Positions 43,349 through 52,800 of a DNA stretch of 64,000 nt are shown here, one piece after another. Under the pieces are notes generated by a model that was given only the letters and a program-made list of their open reading frames with translations, was not told where the DNA came from and made no database searches. Position numbers and translations under genes: made by a program. Positions within the stretch are counted from its first letter, which is position 1, and each line of letters begins with the position of its first letter. Source of the stretch: Deinococcus roseus (GTDB lineage Bacteria > Deinococcota > Deinococci > Deinococcales > Deinococcaceae); assembly GCF_014646895.1 (NCBI RefSeq), contig NZ_BMOD01000003.1, positions 62,001 through 126,000 on the forward strand. The letters run 5' to 3'.

Positions 43349-43816
43349 ATGACTCAGACGCTTAAAAAACCCATCAAGCATCTGGAGATCAGAACCTACC
43401 GTCGGCTGGCCCACATCCACCTGGACAGCCAGAATGACCTGCAGGAGCTTCTCTGGGATCTGGGCCTCAGCAGCACGGAATTTGATTTGCTGGCGCTGGT
43501 TTCTGTCAACGCGGGCATTGCCCAGCAGGACCTGGCTGCAGGGATGCTGGTCAGTGCGCCCAACATCACCTACCACGTGCAACGCCTGACCCAGAGGGGA
43601 CTGCTGGAACGCACCTCCTCGGGGAAATTCAAGTGCTTGCACCTCACCCCAGCAGGAAAAACCCTGATGGATCAGGCCTTCCCCAGGGTGATTCAGCACC
43701 ATGCAGAACAGTTTTCAGGGCTTTCCCGTGACGAACTTCAGACCCTGAGCAACTTGCTGCAGCGGGTGAAAAAAGACCGGGACAGCCGCAAAAAACCCAG
43801 CAGGGCAAAGACCTGA
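43349..43816 (+). CDS. MarR family transcriptional regulator
   Basis: A 155-residue winged-helix repressor. The DNA-binding core is GIAQQDLAAGMLVSAPNITY followed by HVQRLTQRGLLERTSSGKFK. GGAG precedes the ATG. The dioxygenase gene starts 30 bases downstream on the same strand, so they form an operon, and the AT-rich palindrome upstream suggests autoregulation. In Bacillus the similar gene set (MhqR with VOC dioxygenases and MhqD) responds to quinones; that link is inferred. Confidence 0.85.
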   Translation: MTQTLKKPIKHLEIRTYRRLAHIHLDSQNDLQELLWDLGLSSTEFDLLALVSVNAGIAQQDLAAGMLVSAPNITYHVQRLTQRGLLERTSSGKFKCLHLTPAGKTLMDQAFPRVIQHHAEQFSGLSRDELQTLSNLLQRVKKDRDSRKKPSRAKT

Positions 43817-43846
43817 CCCACACTCAGGCAGCGAAAGAGGGCATTT

Positions 43847-44806
43847 ATGGAACTGGAACTCAAAGGTTTCCACCACCTGACAGCCGTGTCTGCCAGCATC
43901 CGGGAAAACCACCGCTTCTACACCCAGGTGATGGGCATGCGCCTGATCAAACGCAGCGTCAACCAGGACGATGTGCGGGCCTACCACCTGTTCTACTCGG
44001 ACCGGGTGGGATCTCCGGGCCACGATCTGACTTTTTTTGACTGGAAGGTGCCCAGAGAAGTCCGGGGCACCCACAGCGTGGTGCGCACCGGGCTCAGGGT
44101 GCAGGGAGAAGACACCCTCAAATTCTGGCAGGAACGCCTGAAAGCCCAGGGCGTCACAGCCTCCCAGCTCACCGAACGGGATGGCCGTCTGGTGCTGGAC
44201 TTTGAAGACCCGGAAGGACAGAGGCTCTCCCTGATCGAGGATGGCGGCACCGGAGACCCCGTGCACCCCTGGGAAAACAGCCCTGTTCCTACCGAACACC
44301 AGATTCGGGGCCTGGGACCCATCACCCTCAGTGTGCCCAGACTGCGAACCACCGACATTGTGCTCACCAAAATCATGAACATGCAGCATGTGCGGGAATA
44401 CCCCGACCCCTCCAATGCCAGCAACACCGTGCACGTTTACCAGATGGGAGGCGAGGGACCCCACGCAGAACTGCATGTGGCCGTGCAACCCGAACTGCCT
44501 GCCACCCGCCCCGGAGCAGGAGGTGTGCACCATGTGGCTTTCCGCACCCCGGATGAAGACCAGTACAACCAGTGGATTGAGCGCCTCTCGCAGTTCGGGG
44601 TGCCCAACAGTGGAGCCGTGGACCGCCATTACTTCCGTGCCCTGTACTTCCGGGAACCCAACGGCATCCTGTTTGAAATCTCCACAGATGGCCCTGGTTT
44701 TGCTGTAGATGAAGACCTCGCCACCATCGGAGAGAAACTGATCCTGCCACCCTTTCTGGAGCACCGTCGGGACGAGATCGAGCGGAACCTGCAGCCGATT
44801 GATTGA
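43847..44806 (+). CDS. VOC family ring-cleaving dioxygenase (MhqO-like)
   Basis: A 319-residue protein with two vicinal-oxygen-chelate modules. The first opens GFHHLTAVSASIRENHRFYT and the second contains GGVHHVAFRTPDEDQYNQWI and YFREPNGILFEIST; the two HH motifs and the Glu of ILFEIS are the expected metal ligands. The family is related to hydroquinone dioxygenases (MhqA/MhqE/MhqO). It is coupled to the MarR gene and followed by a hydrolase gene. It probably opens hydroquinone rings. Confidence 0.85.
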   Translation: MELELKGFHHLTAVSASIRENHRFYTQVMGMRLIKRSVNQDDVRAYHLFYSDRVGSPGHDLTFFDWKVPREVRGTHSVVRTGLRVQGEDTLKFWQERLKAQGVTASQLTERDGRLVLDFEDPEGQRLSLIEDGGTGDPVHPWENSPVPTEHQIRGLGPITLSVPRLRTTDIVLTKIMNMQHVREYPDPSNASNTVHVYQMGGEGPHAELHVAVQPELPATRPGAGGVHHVAFRTPDEDQYNQWIERLSQFGVPNSGAVDRHYFRALYFREPNGILFEISTDGPGFAVDEDLATIGEKLILPPFLEHRRDEIERNLQPID

Positions 44807-44823
44807 GCTGGGTCCAATTGTAG

Positions 44824-44893
44824 GGGCGAGGCGTGCCTCGCCCAACGGCAACCATCTCAAACGCAATGTGTAGGGGCGCAGCGTGCTGCGCCC
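44824..44893. repeat. two REP-like hairpin units
   Basis: GGGCGAGGCGTGCCTCGCCC (44824-44843) and GGGCGCAGCGTGCTGCGCCC (44874-44893) are 9-bp-stem palindromes 50 bases apart, each preceded by GTAG or TTGTAG-like bases. The same family recurs at 47420-47538. Confidence 0.7.
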
Positions 44894-44956
44894 AGTGCCA
44901 GGAATGCTGGGCAAAAGACGGCATCGCCCTGTTGGAAAAAACCAGAGAGGACACCC

Positions 44957-45586
44957 ATGACCAGCACCACAACCCCACCCACTGGCTGGATTCACCAGTT
45001 TGAAAAAGGCACTTCAGACCTCACCCTGCTTTTGCTTCATGGCACCGGAGGCAACGAAACCTCCCTGTGGCAACTGGGGCGGGAACTGGCGCCTCAGGCC
45101 AGCCTGCTCAGTGTGAGGGGGCGTTCCCTGGAAGAGGGAAGCCCACGGTTCTTCCGGCGGTTTTCGGACATCCGTTACGATCAGGAGCACCTGAAATCCG
45201 AGGCCGATGCCCTGACCACTTTTGTGCAGGAAGCCAGTCAGCATTACGGTTTTGATCCTGCAAAAGGGGTGGCTCTGGGCTATTCCAATGGGGCCAACAT
45301 TGCGGTGGCTTCCCTGATCCGTCATCCAGAATCCCTGGCGGGCGCGGTGCTGTGGCGGCCTGTGATGCCACTGGAAGCCCCGGTTCAGGTGCCCCTGACT
45401 GCAAAGCCGGTGCTGATCACGCTGGGAGCCATGGACCCTTACAGGCCATATGCCCGTGCTTTGCTTTCTTATCTGCAAGACAGTGGGGCAGAGGTGCAAA
45501 CCGAAGAACTGTCCAGCGGTCACCAGTTGACCCGTCAGGATTTGATGCTCACCCAGCGCTGGTTGCAACAGCATTTTTCAGCCTGA
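44957..45586 (+). CDS. alpha/beta hydrolase, MhqD/YpfH-like carboxylesterase
   Basis: A 209-residue esterase. Motifs are LLLLHGTGGNETSLW (oxyanion side), GYSNGANIAVASL (nucleophile Ser), TLGAMDPYRPY (Asp) and SSGHQLTRQD (His). It is very like MhqD-type hydrolases that accompany hydroquinone dioxygenases, and that gene pairing is repeated here. It is followed by a strong terminator and may be transcribed with the MarR/VOC pair despite a 150-base gap holding hairpin repeats. Confidence 0.85.
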   Translation: MTSTTTPPTGWIHQFEKGTSDLTLLLLHGTGGNETSLWQLGRELAPQASLLSVRGRSLEEGSPRFFRRFSDIRYDQEHLKSEADALTTFVQEASQHYGFDPAKGVALGYSNGANIAVASLIRHPESLAGAVLWRPVMPLEAPVQVPLTAKPVLITLGAMDPYRPYARALLSYLQDSGAEVQTEELSSGHQLTRQDLMLTQRWLQQHFSA

Positions 45587-45614
45587 GCAGCGTGTTTTCC
45601 TGGGCTTTACGGGG

Positions 45615-45665
45615 TTTTCCCGTGTTTCCTCGTGTTAAAAAGCGTTCACGAAAAACACGGGAAAA
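45615..45665. repeat. 13-bp inverted repeat (cruciform-like)
   Basis: TTTTCCCGTGTTT (45615-45627) and its exact complement (45653-45665) with an inner CGTG/CACG pair can form a long hairpin after the esterase gene. Confidence 0.5.
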
Positions 45666-45814
45666 CTGTTTGATTGTGGCTGCTATTCTGATCTCAGCTA
45701 AGCACTTCCTCCTCCATCAGAGTGATCTGCAATGTCTCACTTCTTCTCCGAAGTGCTTGGCCTTTTCAGGTTCCGGTTTCCTCTCCCTCCTTTTCCAGAA
45801 CCTCAAAAGGCCGA

Positions 45815-45850
45815 CCCTCCAGAAATTTTTCTGGAGGGTTTTGTGTTTTT
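45815..45850 (+). terminator. terminator after the esterase gene
   Basis: CCCTCCAGAAA and TTTCTGGAGGG form a stem with a tight loop, followed by TTTTGTGTTTTT. It lies in the gap between convergent genes. Confidence 0.75.
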
Positions 45851-45856
45851 GTGTGT

Positions 45857-46834
45857 TCAGCGGTTGCCAATGGTGATTCCATATTCGGGATTGGTGATCT
45901 GGCGCACCCGGTTTTCGATGGCTTCCCTTCTGGGTTCGTACCAGGAGGGGAGTTTCAGGTGTTTGCCCAGTTCTGAGACCTCCTCGTCCACATCAAATCC
46001 GGGGGCATCGGTGGCAATTTCAAAGAGCACGCCCGACACATCACGGAAGTAGATGCTGTGAAAGTACTGGCGGTCCTGCACCTGGGTCACCCCGTAGCCT
46101 TTTGAAAACAGGTGATGCATGTATTCCTGCTGCTCTGTGTCATCCACAGTGCGCAAAGCGACGTGGTGGATGGTGCCTGCTCCGCTGTGGCCTCTGGCTT
46201 GACCGGGCCTTTCGACCACATCCACATACAGCCCCACCCCTTCGGACACGCCCTGGTAACGGTGACGGGTGCCTTCCGGGTCGGTTTCTGAGCCCAGGTA
46301 AAGCATGCCCAGGTGGGTTTCCAGCAAGGTTTTTGAGCTCTGGTTGCTGTCTGCCCACAAAGTCACGCTGTGAAAGCCGCGCAAGGCGTGTTGCTCTGCA
46401 ATGGGGCTGTTTTCCCAGGCCACTGGAGCGGCTTCACTGGCGTTGGTGATGATCTCGACAAGCATGCCGTCCGGGTCTTCAAAGGTCAGCACGGTTTCTC
46501 CAAAACGGGTGCTTTCCGTGTGGGAGATCAGGCTGTCCTGAAGGTGGTTTCTCCAGTACTCCAGGCTGTCTGGTCGTATGCTGTAGGCGGTGGCGACAGC
46601 CTCTCCGTTGCCCCGCTGTCCTCTTTTTGCTCCGTACCACGGAAAGAAGGTGAGGATGGTGCCAGGGGTGCCGACCCTGTCTCCGTAGTACAGGTGGTAG
46701 GTGCCGGGATCATCGAAATTGACGGTGACTTTGACCAGACGCTGTCCAAGCACGGTGGTGTAAAAGTCAATGTTGTTCTGGGGATTGCTGGCCAGCACGG
46801 TGATGTGGTGGATGCCCTGAATGGGGTTGCGCAT
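45857..46834 (-). CDS. VOC family ring-cleaving dioxygenase (MhqO-like), second copy
   Basis: A 325-residue two-module VOC protein. It starts MRNPIQGIHHITVLASNPQN, has ILTFFPWYGAKRG and a second GTIHHVALRTVDDTEQQEY followed by YFRDVSGVLFEIATD. It resembles the copy at 43847-44806 but is clearly divergent, so it is an older paralogue. GGAGG precedes the ATG. The MarR gene lies upstream on the same strand with a perfect palindrome between them. It likely cleaves hydroquinones. Confidence 0.85.
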   Translation of the reverse strand: MRNPIQGIHHITVLASNPQNNIDFYTTVLGQRLVKVTVNFDDPGTYHLYYGDRVGTPGTILTFFPWYGAKRGQRGNGEAVATAYSIRPDSLEYWRNHLQDSLISHTESTRFGETVLTFEDPDGMLVEIITNASEAAPVAWENSPIAEQHALRGFHSVTLWADSNQSSKTLLETHLGMLYLGSETDPEGTRHRYQGVSEGVGLYVDVVERPGQARGHSGAGTIHHVALRTVDDTEQQEYMHHLFSKGYGVTQVQDRQYFHSIYFRDVSGVLFEIATDAPGFDVDEEVSELGKHLKLPSWYEPRREAIENRVRQITNPEYGITIGNR

Positions 46835-46853
46835 GTGAACCTCCTACATCCAC

Positions 46854-46875
46854 ATTAAACAGTTTAATATTAAAC
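46854..46875 (-). promoter_or_regulatory. overlapping palindromes, MarR-type operator
   Basis: ATTAAACAGTTTAAT and GTTTAATATTAAAC are two perfect overlapping palindromes between the MarR gene and the VOC gene it precedes. A MarR repressor would be expected to bind here. Confidence 0.6.
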
Positions 46876-46923
46876 CAATTTGTGAAAAAAGCACCTTTTG
46901 ATCTGGTGCTGAAGGTTCAGACA

Positions 46924-47382
46924 TCAGGAACCAGAAGACAGATGGAGTCCCAGCTTGCGGCACAAACTGGCCAGCACAGACAATTCCTCAGGGGTCAGCC
47001 CCGAAAACACCTTTTCGATGCCCTCCACATGCCCGGGCAAAATGCCAGCAATCAAATCGTGGCCCTGCGGGGTGATGTTCACATGGATGTTGCGGCGGTC
47101 CTTTGCACTGCGCTCCCGCACCGCCCAGCCGCGCTTTTCCAGGTTGTCAATCACCATGGTCAGGTTCCCTTTGGACTTCAGGATCTTCTCGCCCAGCTGC
47201 TTCTGTGTGAGGGGACCCAGATGAAACAGTGCCTCCAGCACACTGAATTGACTGAGGCTCAGGTCATGGTCCTGCAGGTGCTGGTTGGCTGCGGCTTCCA
47301 CGGTGGCTGCAGCGCGATGCAATTTGATGTAGGCATTCAGTGCCTGGATTTGACTGTCGCTGCCCTGAAATTTGGTCCCCAT
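46924..47382 (-). CDS. MarR family transcriptional regulator
   Basis: A 152-residue MarR repressor. Its winged helix is LGPLTQKQLGEKILKSKGNL with TMVIDNLEKRGWAVRERSAK as the recognition part and wing (RSAKDRRNIHVNITPQGHDL). It is immediately upstream of the second VOC dioxygenase, with an operator palindrome in the gap. A TAGCAT box lies nine bases before the ATG, so a near-leaderless start is possible. It probably senses quinones or other electrophiles. Confidence 0.88.
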   Translation of the reverse strand: MGTKFQGSDSQIQALNAYIKLHRAAATVEAAANQHLQDHDLSLSQFSVLEALFHLGPLTQKQLGEKILKSKGNLTMVIDNLEKRGWAVRERSAKDRRNIHVNITPQGHDLIAGILPGHVEGIEKVFSGLTPEELSVLASLCRKLGLHLSSGS

Positions 47383-47419
47383 AACACCGTCATGCTACAC
47401 CAAGATGCCGAGGGCCGAT

Positions 47420-47538
47420 GTAGGGGCGCAGCACGCTGCGCCCAATGGAAAAAATGTCAAACGAGGTCTGTCGGGGCGAGCGTGCAGAGGGACCGCGAGA
47501 TGGTCCCTCGTCTTGCACAAGACAGCATGCCTCGCCCA
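47420..47538. repeat. REP-like hairpins, one with an inserted inner stem
   Basis: The first unit is GGGCGCAGCACGCTGCGCCC (around 47423-47442). In the second, GGGGCGAG (47473-47480) pairs with CTCGCCC (47531-47537) but the stem is split by an insert that carries its own hairpin: GTGCAGAGGGACC (47482-47494) with GGTCCCTC (47502-47509) and TGCAC (47514-47518). Confidence 0.65.
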
Positions 47539-47619
47539 GTGGAAGAAATCTCAAATGCACCCAATTCCAGAAACCCCCTCGGCAAACCCCCGAACACACA
47601 TCCCCACCACAGAATCGGG

Positions 47620-47625
47620 TATGGT
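47620..47625 (+). promoter_or_regulatory. -10 box for the leaderless dehydrogenase gene
   Basis: TATGGT lies seven bases before the ATG at 47633. Confidence 0.5.
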
Positions 47626-47632
47626 CAGAAGC

Positions 47633-48607
47633 ATGAGAGCCATTCAAATCACGGAACCTGGACTTGATCATGTGATCCCACAGAACGCAGATTTGCCTGA
47701 AATGAAGCCCGGAGACCTGCTGGTGCAGGTGAAAGCCGCCAGCCTGAACCCGGTGGATTACAAACTGGCCACCAATGGTCATCCCAGCTGGCAGTATCCC
47801 CACACGCTGGGTGTGGATGGTGCAGGTGAAGTGGTTCAGGTGGGCAGTGACGTGCAGGGCATCGAGGTGGGTGCAAAGGTCTTTTTCCATGCAGACCTTG
47901 CCCGTTCTGGAAGCTTTGCGGAGTACATCCAGGTGGACCACCGGGCCGTGACCCGCCTTCCCAAGAGCTGGAGTTTTGAGGAAGGAGCTGCTTTGCCCTG
48001 TGCAGGCCTCACGGCTTATCAGGCGCTGGTGCGGGTGTGTGGCCTCAAAGCAGGCCAGACCGTGGTCATCCAGGGAGGGGCCGGAGGGGTGGGAAGTTTT
48101 GCTGTGCAGATTGCCCATGCACTGGGGGCCAGGGTGATTTCCACGGCCAGTCCTGCCAAGCACGAACTGGTGCGCTCTCTGGGGGCAGATGTGGTGATCG
48201 ATTACCGCGACCAGAACCTCAAAGAGCAGATCCTGCAGGCTGCTGGTGGCGGTGTGGATGTGGTGCTGGACACGGTGAATCGGGCCAGTGCCACCAGAAG
48301 TCTGGAGCTGCTGCACCCTGAAGGTCAACTGGCTTTCATTGCAGGCCGTCCTGAACCCGAAGCCGTGCAGAACCTGGGGTACCGGGTGCATGTGCATGAC
48401 GTGATGCTGGGGTCTGCCCACGCCCGCCAGGACGACGCAGCCATCCGGGACCTCAGCCAGATGGGGACTGAACTGGCCCAGCTGGTGCTGGATGGCAAGG
48501 TGAAAATCCTGATTTCCGAGCAGATCACCCTGGAAGAAATTCCCGAATGGCTGGTCAAACTGAAAGCAGGAGAGGTGCCGTTTGGCAAGGTGGTGGCCAG
48601 AATTTAA
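47633..48607 (+). CDS. zinc-independent quinone oxidoreductase-like MDR dehydrogenase
   Basis: A 324-residue medium-chain dehydrogenase. The GroES-like half has the GVDGAGEVVQVG turn; the Rossmann half has TVVIQGGAGGVGSFAVQIAH and VVIDYRDQNL. No zinc-binding Cys cluster is present, as in quinone oxidoreductases. ATG 47633 is chosen because TATGGT sits seven bases before it. It flanks the MarR/VOC genes, so a role in NADPH-dependent reduction of quinones is plausible. Confidence 0.85.
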   Translation: MRAIQITEPGLDHVIPQNADLPEMKPGDLLVQVKAASLNPVDYKLATNGHPSWQYPHTLGVDGAGEVVQVGSDVQGIEVGAKVFFHADLARSGSFAEYIQVDHRAVTRLPKSWSFEEGAALPCAGLTAYQALVRVCGLKAGQTVVIQGGAGGVGSFAVQIAHALGARVISTASPAKHELVRSLGADVVIDYRDQNLKEQILQAAGGGVDVVLDTVNRASATRSLELLHPEGQLAFIAGRPEPEAVQNLGYRVHVHDVMLGSAHARQDDAAIRDLSQMGTELAQLVLDGKVKILISEQITLEEIPEWLVKLKAGEVPFGKVVARI

Positions 48608-48625
48608 CAGCAAAAGGGGAAGCAA

Positions 48626-48654
48626 AAGGGGAAGGTGGGTTTCACCTTCCCCTT
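48626..48654. terminator. terminator between convergent dehydrogenase and phosphatase genes
   Basis: AAGGGGAAGGTG and its exact complement form a 12-bp stem with a 5-base loop. It serves genes on both sides. Confidence 0.8.
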
Positions 48655-48669
48655 GAGCGGCTTGTTGTT

Positions 48670-49452
48670 TTACTGCCCCAGCAGCTGCACCAGTTCAGTG
48701 TGCAGCACTCCGTTTGTGGCCAGCAAAGAACCTCCAGCCTGTTGCGCTTCACCAGAAACAGCAGTGACCTGCCCCCCTGCTTCCTGCACCAGCAGGGTGC
48801 CAGCAGCGGTGTCCCACGGGGCCAGTTTGAGGTCCCAGTAGGCATCCAGCCGCCCACAGGCCACATAAGCCAGGGTCAGGGTGGAACTGCTGTACCTGCG
48901 CACTGAGAGGCCCATCTGGATCAGGGTGGTGAATTGCTTTAAAGAAACTTCTCTGGACCCCGGATGGCGGGAAAATCCAGTTGCCAGGGCCAGAGGGTCC
49001 TGCATGGAGCCGTAAGTGCTCACGGAAATACCCTCTCCGTTCAGGAAAGCCCCTTTTCCCCGAACGGCGGTGAAAAGCTCATCTCTGGCAGGATCAAAGA
49101 CCACCCCTGCAATCAGTTCCCCATCCTGCTCGAAGGCAATGCTGACCCCGCTCATGGGGAGGTCGCGCACGTAGTTGTGGGTGCCGTCCAGGGGGTCCAC
49201 AATCCAGCGGTTTGCGCTGCTGCCCACCGATCCGCCTTCTTCCCCCAGGATTTCATGGTCCGGGAAGTGGGTCAGGATGGTGTGTCGGATGATGGCTTCA
49301 GATTCGCGGTCCACCTCGGTCACCAGGTCGTTGAAATGGCTTTTCTGCTCAAAAGATTTCAGGTTCTTGCGGCCTTCCAGCTGCAGTTGTCCTGCAGCCC
49401 GTGCGGCCAGAATGGCAATGTCCAGTGCATGTGTTCCCGACATGCTGTTCAT
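48670..49452 (-). CDS. inositol monophosphatase family protein
   Basis: A 260-residue sugar phosphatase with the family motifs: ILGEEGGSV (Glu ligands), IVDPLDGTHNYVRDL (DPLDGT metal site) and LAPWDTAAGTLLVQEAGG (WDxxAG). Members dephosphorylate inositol phosphate, histidinol phosphate or nucleotides; the substrate cannot be chosen. The start could be the ATG at 49452 or 49443; neither has a strong Shine-Dalgarno. It is convergent with the dehydrogenase. Confidence 0.9.
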   Translation of the reverse strand: MNSMSGTHALDIAILAARAAGQLQLEGRKNLKSFEQKSHFNDLVTEVDRESEAIIRHTILTHFPDHEILGEEGGSVGSSANRWIVDPLDGTHNYVRDLPMSGVSIAFEQDGELIAGVVFDPARDELFTAVRGKGAFLNGEGISVSTYGSMQDPLALATGFSRHPGSREVSLKQFTTLIQMGLSVRRYSSSTLTLAYVACGRLDAYWDLKLAPWDTAAGTLLVQEAGGQVTAVSGEAQQAGGSLLATNGVLHTELVQLLGQ

Positions 49453-49543
49453 TGTGCCTGCAGATCATGAGAGGGGTGGGGTGGCTGTCTTGCCAGGGTG
49501 TGCAGCTGATCAAGCTTCATGAAGCTCCCTTTGTGTCCAGCCA

Positions 49544-49558
49544 TTAACAAGTTGTTAA
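49544..49558 (+). promoter_or_regulatory. operator-like palindrome upstream of the small peptide gene
   Basis: TTAACAAGTTGTTAA is a perfect palindrome around one base, 50 bases before the peptide gene. Confidence 0.4.
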
Positions 49559-49608
49559 CATCTGAAATCAATACTCTGAGTCAAGAAGCAAGATTGTCTG
49601 AGGTGCCC

Positions 49609-49764
49609 ATGAATCCTGTTCCAATGCCACAAAACCCCGTTGCCGTCCAAGACACCCCAGCACATCCCTCCACTGCAGCTCAAAACCAGCCTTACCGCAA
49701 ACCCCAATTGACCCACTGTGGCCAGTGGCAGCATGTCACGCTGGCCCAGAGCGTTCCGTTCTGA
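49609..49764 (+). CDS. small peptide with a lasso-leader-like YxxPxLxxxGxxxxxT signature
   Basis: A 51-residue peptide ending YRKPQLTHCGQWQHVT followed by only LAQSVPF. Tyr29, Pro32, Leu34, Gly38 and Thr44 match the leader motif recognised by lasso-peptide RRE proteins. The seven residues after Thr44 are too short for a normal lasso core and no cyclase or protease gene (B or C type) is nearby, so the identity is uncertain. GAGGTG lies three bases before the ATG. A longer in-frame start at 49519 exists. It directly precedes the large lipoprotein gene. Confidence 0.5.
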   Translation: MNPVPMPQNPVAVQDTPAHPSTAAQNQPYRKPQLTHCGQWQHVTLAQSVPF

Positions 49765-49836
49765 TCCTTGTCTTTAACCTGAACTTCTCGTTTGTGGTGC
49801 ACTGCCTTTCATCAGGCAGCTGCACAGTGGAGTTTT

Positions 49837-52800
49837 ATGTCTGAACAATCCAGCGTTTTCCGTGACATCAGGTCCAGGGTTGCCCCCCTGGGTCTGGTGT
49901 TTTTTTTGGCAGGATGCAACATGTTTGCTCCGCCTGCTTCCAAACCCACCACTCCTCCCACCCAGCCCAACACAGGAGGAATGGTCGAGGTGGTGTTCGA
50001 TGCCATTGGCACCCAGAACCTCTCCAGCAAAATCAATTATGGAGAAAGCAAAACAGCAGTGCAGAAGCAGGCTGCTGGCGACCTGACCCTGCTTTCCAAT
50101 GGCATCCAGCTCAAGTTCCTCAGCAATGGTTACTTTGACACCGATGGCACAGAAGTCACCGATGCCGATTGTGATTACAGCAAGGGGGCCCGCTACCTGT
50201 ATGTCACCTATCAGGTGCGCAATGCCAACAAAACCGGAACCGCTTACAACCAGGCCAACAGCAACCTGACCCTGGTGGCTGTGGATGCCAACGGCAGCAC
50301 CAACGGCACCAACGCTGTCGGAGCCCTCAGGAAGTTTGACAACACCAGTTACACAGACCCCACCACCATTGCCAACTGCATCAAACCCACCCACGGGATG
50401 GTTTTTGATCCGGTGTCCGGGGCTTCTCTGCGCAGCAACAGTGCAGACCTGCAAGCCTTTGAAGATGCAGATTTGCCTTCTGCGGCCTCTCTGGGTGTGG
50501 ATGAGGTGTTCAATTACGGCTATGTGGTGCGCAAGACGGCCTCCAGCAGCGACCGCATCCTGACTGCAAATCCGGGCAGCAGCAGCTATGAAGGGGTGGT
50601 CACGTTTGCAGTGCGCCTCCCCAAACAGACCACCGAGAGCAACAACCCCTACAAATTCAGTTTGTGGTTCGATGTGTTCACCGACAGCGTGACCCGCGTG
50701 ACCGAAAGCATCGAGGAACAATCCAGCAGTGCAGTCCAGAGCCGTGCTGCTCTGCTGGGTGCTGGAACGGAAGTTCAATTGCTGGGCGGCAGCACCACCT
50801 CCATTTTGGGCTACACCAGACGCTACCTGTGTGACACCCGCGTGGCAGGTCGTCTGACTTCTGCTGCGGTGTACCTGACCCAGGGCGTGAACATCGCCTG
50901 CTTCACCGATGGTCGGGTGTATGTGGATGCCAACACCACCAACACAGCGCAGAACGGCAGAAGCTGGGCCACCGCCTACAAAACGCTGGGAGATGCCCTG
51001 GTGGCCGCCCAGGGCGGACAGGTCCCCACCGAAATCTGGCTGGCAGATGGGGTGTATTACCCCGATGCTGGCAGCAAGGGGCTGGACCGCACTGGAACCA
51101 CCCTCAGCACAACTTCTGACAATGCTGCAGCCACTTTTTACCTGGAAGCAGGCTACAAGCTTTATGGGGGTTTTTCTGGCAATGAAACCACCCTGGCTGC
51201 ACGCAACCCCGGCACCAACAAGACCATTCTCTCTGGAGACATCGACGGCAACGACACCACCAGCAGTGGTGTGACCTCCAGCACCAGTGGCATTTCTGGC
51301 AGCAACAGCCAGCACGTGGTGTGGGTGCAGGGCACCGCTGCAGACCCTGTCGGTGCAACCACCGTTCTGGACGGGCTCACCATCACGGGAGGGTCCGCCA
51401 CCTCCACAGGAGCAGATGGCATGGGAGGAGGGCTGTACTGTGACGGTTCGGGAAGCAGCAACACCTGCAGCCCCACCCTCACAGACCTGATTTTCAAAGG
51501 CAATGCGGCCACCACTGCAGGGGGTGCACTGTTCCTGAATGGAGATGCAGGCACCACCAGCCCCACCGTGCTCAGGGGTCTTTTCTCCGGGAATGCCACC
51601 ACAGGGACAGACACCACCAGCAGCACCATTGGGGGCGGCGCAGTGGCCCTCTCTGGAGACACGGGCGGTGTTTCTGCAGCCCGGTTCACCAACACGCTGT
51701 TTTACAGCAACACCTCGCACCATCAGGGAGGGGCCATTCTGGTGATCGGAGATGGATCGGGCAATGTGGCCCCCACCTTCACCAACGTCACCCTGAATGC
51801 CAACACCGCCACCACTGCAGGTGCAGGGCTCTACAACCGCAGCGCCACCCCTGTGTTCCAGAATGCGATTTTGTGGAACAACAAAGTGGGGAGCAACGCC
51901 AACCAGGTGAGCAGCATGGACAGTGCACTCCCACAATTCCAGAGCAGCCTGGTGCAGGGCTCTGGAGGCAGCAGTGCCTGGGATGCCAGCATCGGCACCG
52001 ACCTGGGCAGCAACCTGGATCAGGTTCCCGCTTTTGTCAATGAGGCCAGCAACGATTACCGCCTCAAAACCTGTTCTCCCGCTGTGGACGCCGGAGACAG
52101 CAGCCTGACCGCTCAGACCACCGATTACGCAGGCAACAACCGCTTCTACAACGACAGCAATGCTGCAGATTCAGGAAATGCAGGTTCGCAGGCTGCAGTG
52201 ATCGATCTGGGTGCACTGGAACGCAGCAGCACTCTGGCAGGTGCAGATTGCACCATCATCCGGGTGAACCCGGCAGCCACCGGTGAAGGCAGTGGGGCCA
52301 CCTGGAACGATGGGGTCACCAGTCTGAACGATGCGCTTTATCTGGCCAACAACACTGCTTCCCGCAAGGAAATCTGGATCAAAGCTGGAACCTACACCCC
52401 CATGGATGGCACCATGCAACTGGACCGTTACGGAAATGGTTACCTTGCCAGCGCCCTGGACCGCAATGCCACCTTCAGAATCACCGCGGGAATCAAGCTC
52501 TACGGCGGGTTTGCCGGAACAGAGACAGCTTCCAGCCAGCGCAATGCCAGCACCAATCCCACCATCCTGTCTGCAGACATCGACAGCAACGACACCAAAA
52601 CGGGAGGCGTGACCCTCACCACCAGTGGCATTTCTGGAAGCAACAGTTACCATCTGCTTTACCTTGTGGGCAGTGCTGGCAGCCCCATCACCTCCAGCAC
52701 CCAGATCAGTGGGCTGACCGTCACCGGGGGCAGTTCTGACAACAGCTTCCCGAACAATTACGGGGCAGGTTTCTTCTGTTATGCAGAATACACAGGCAAT

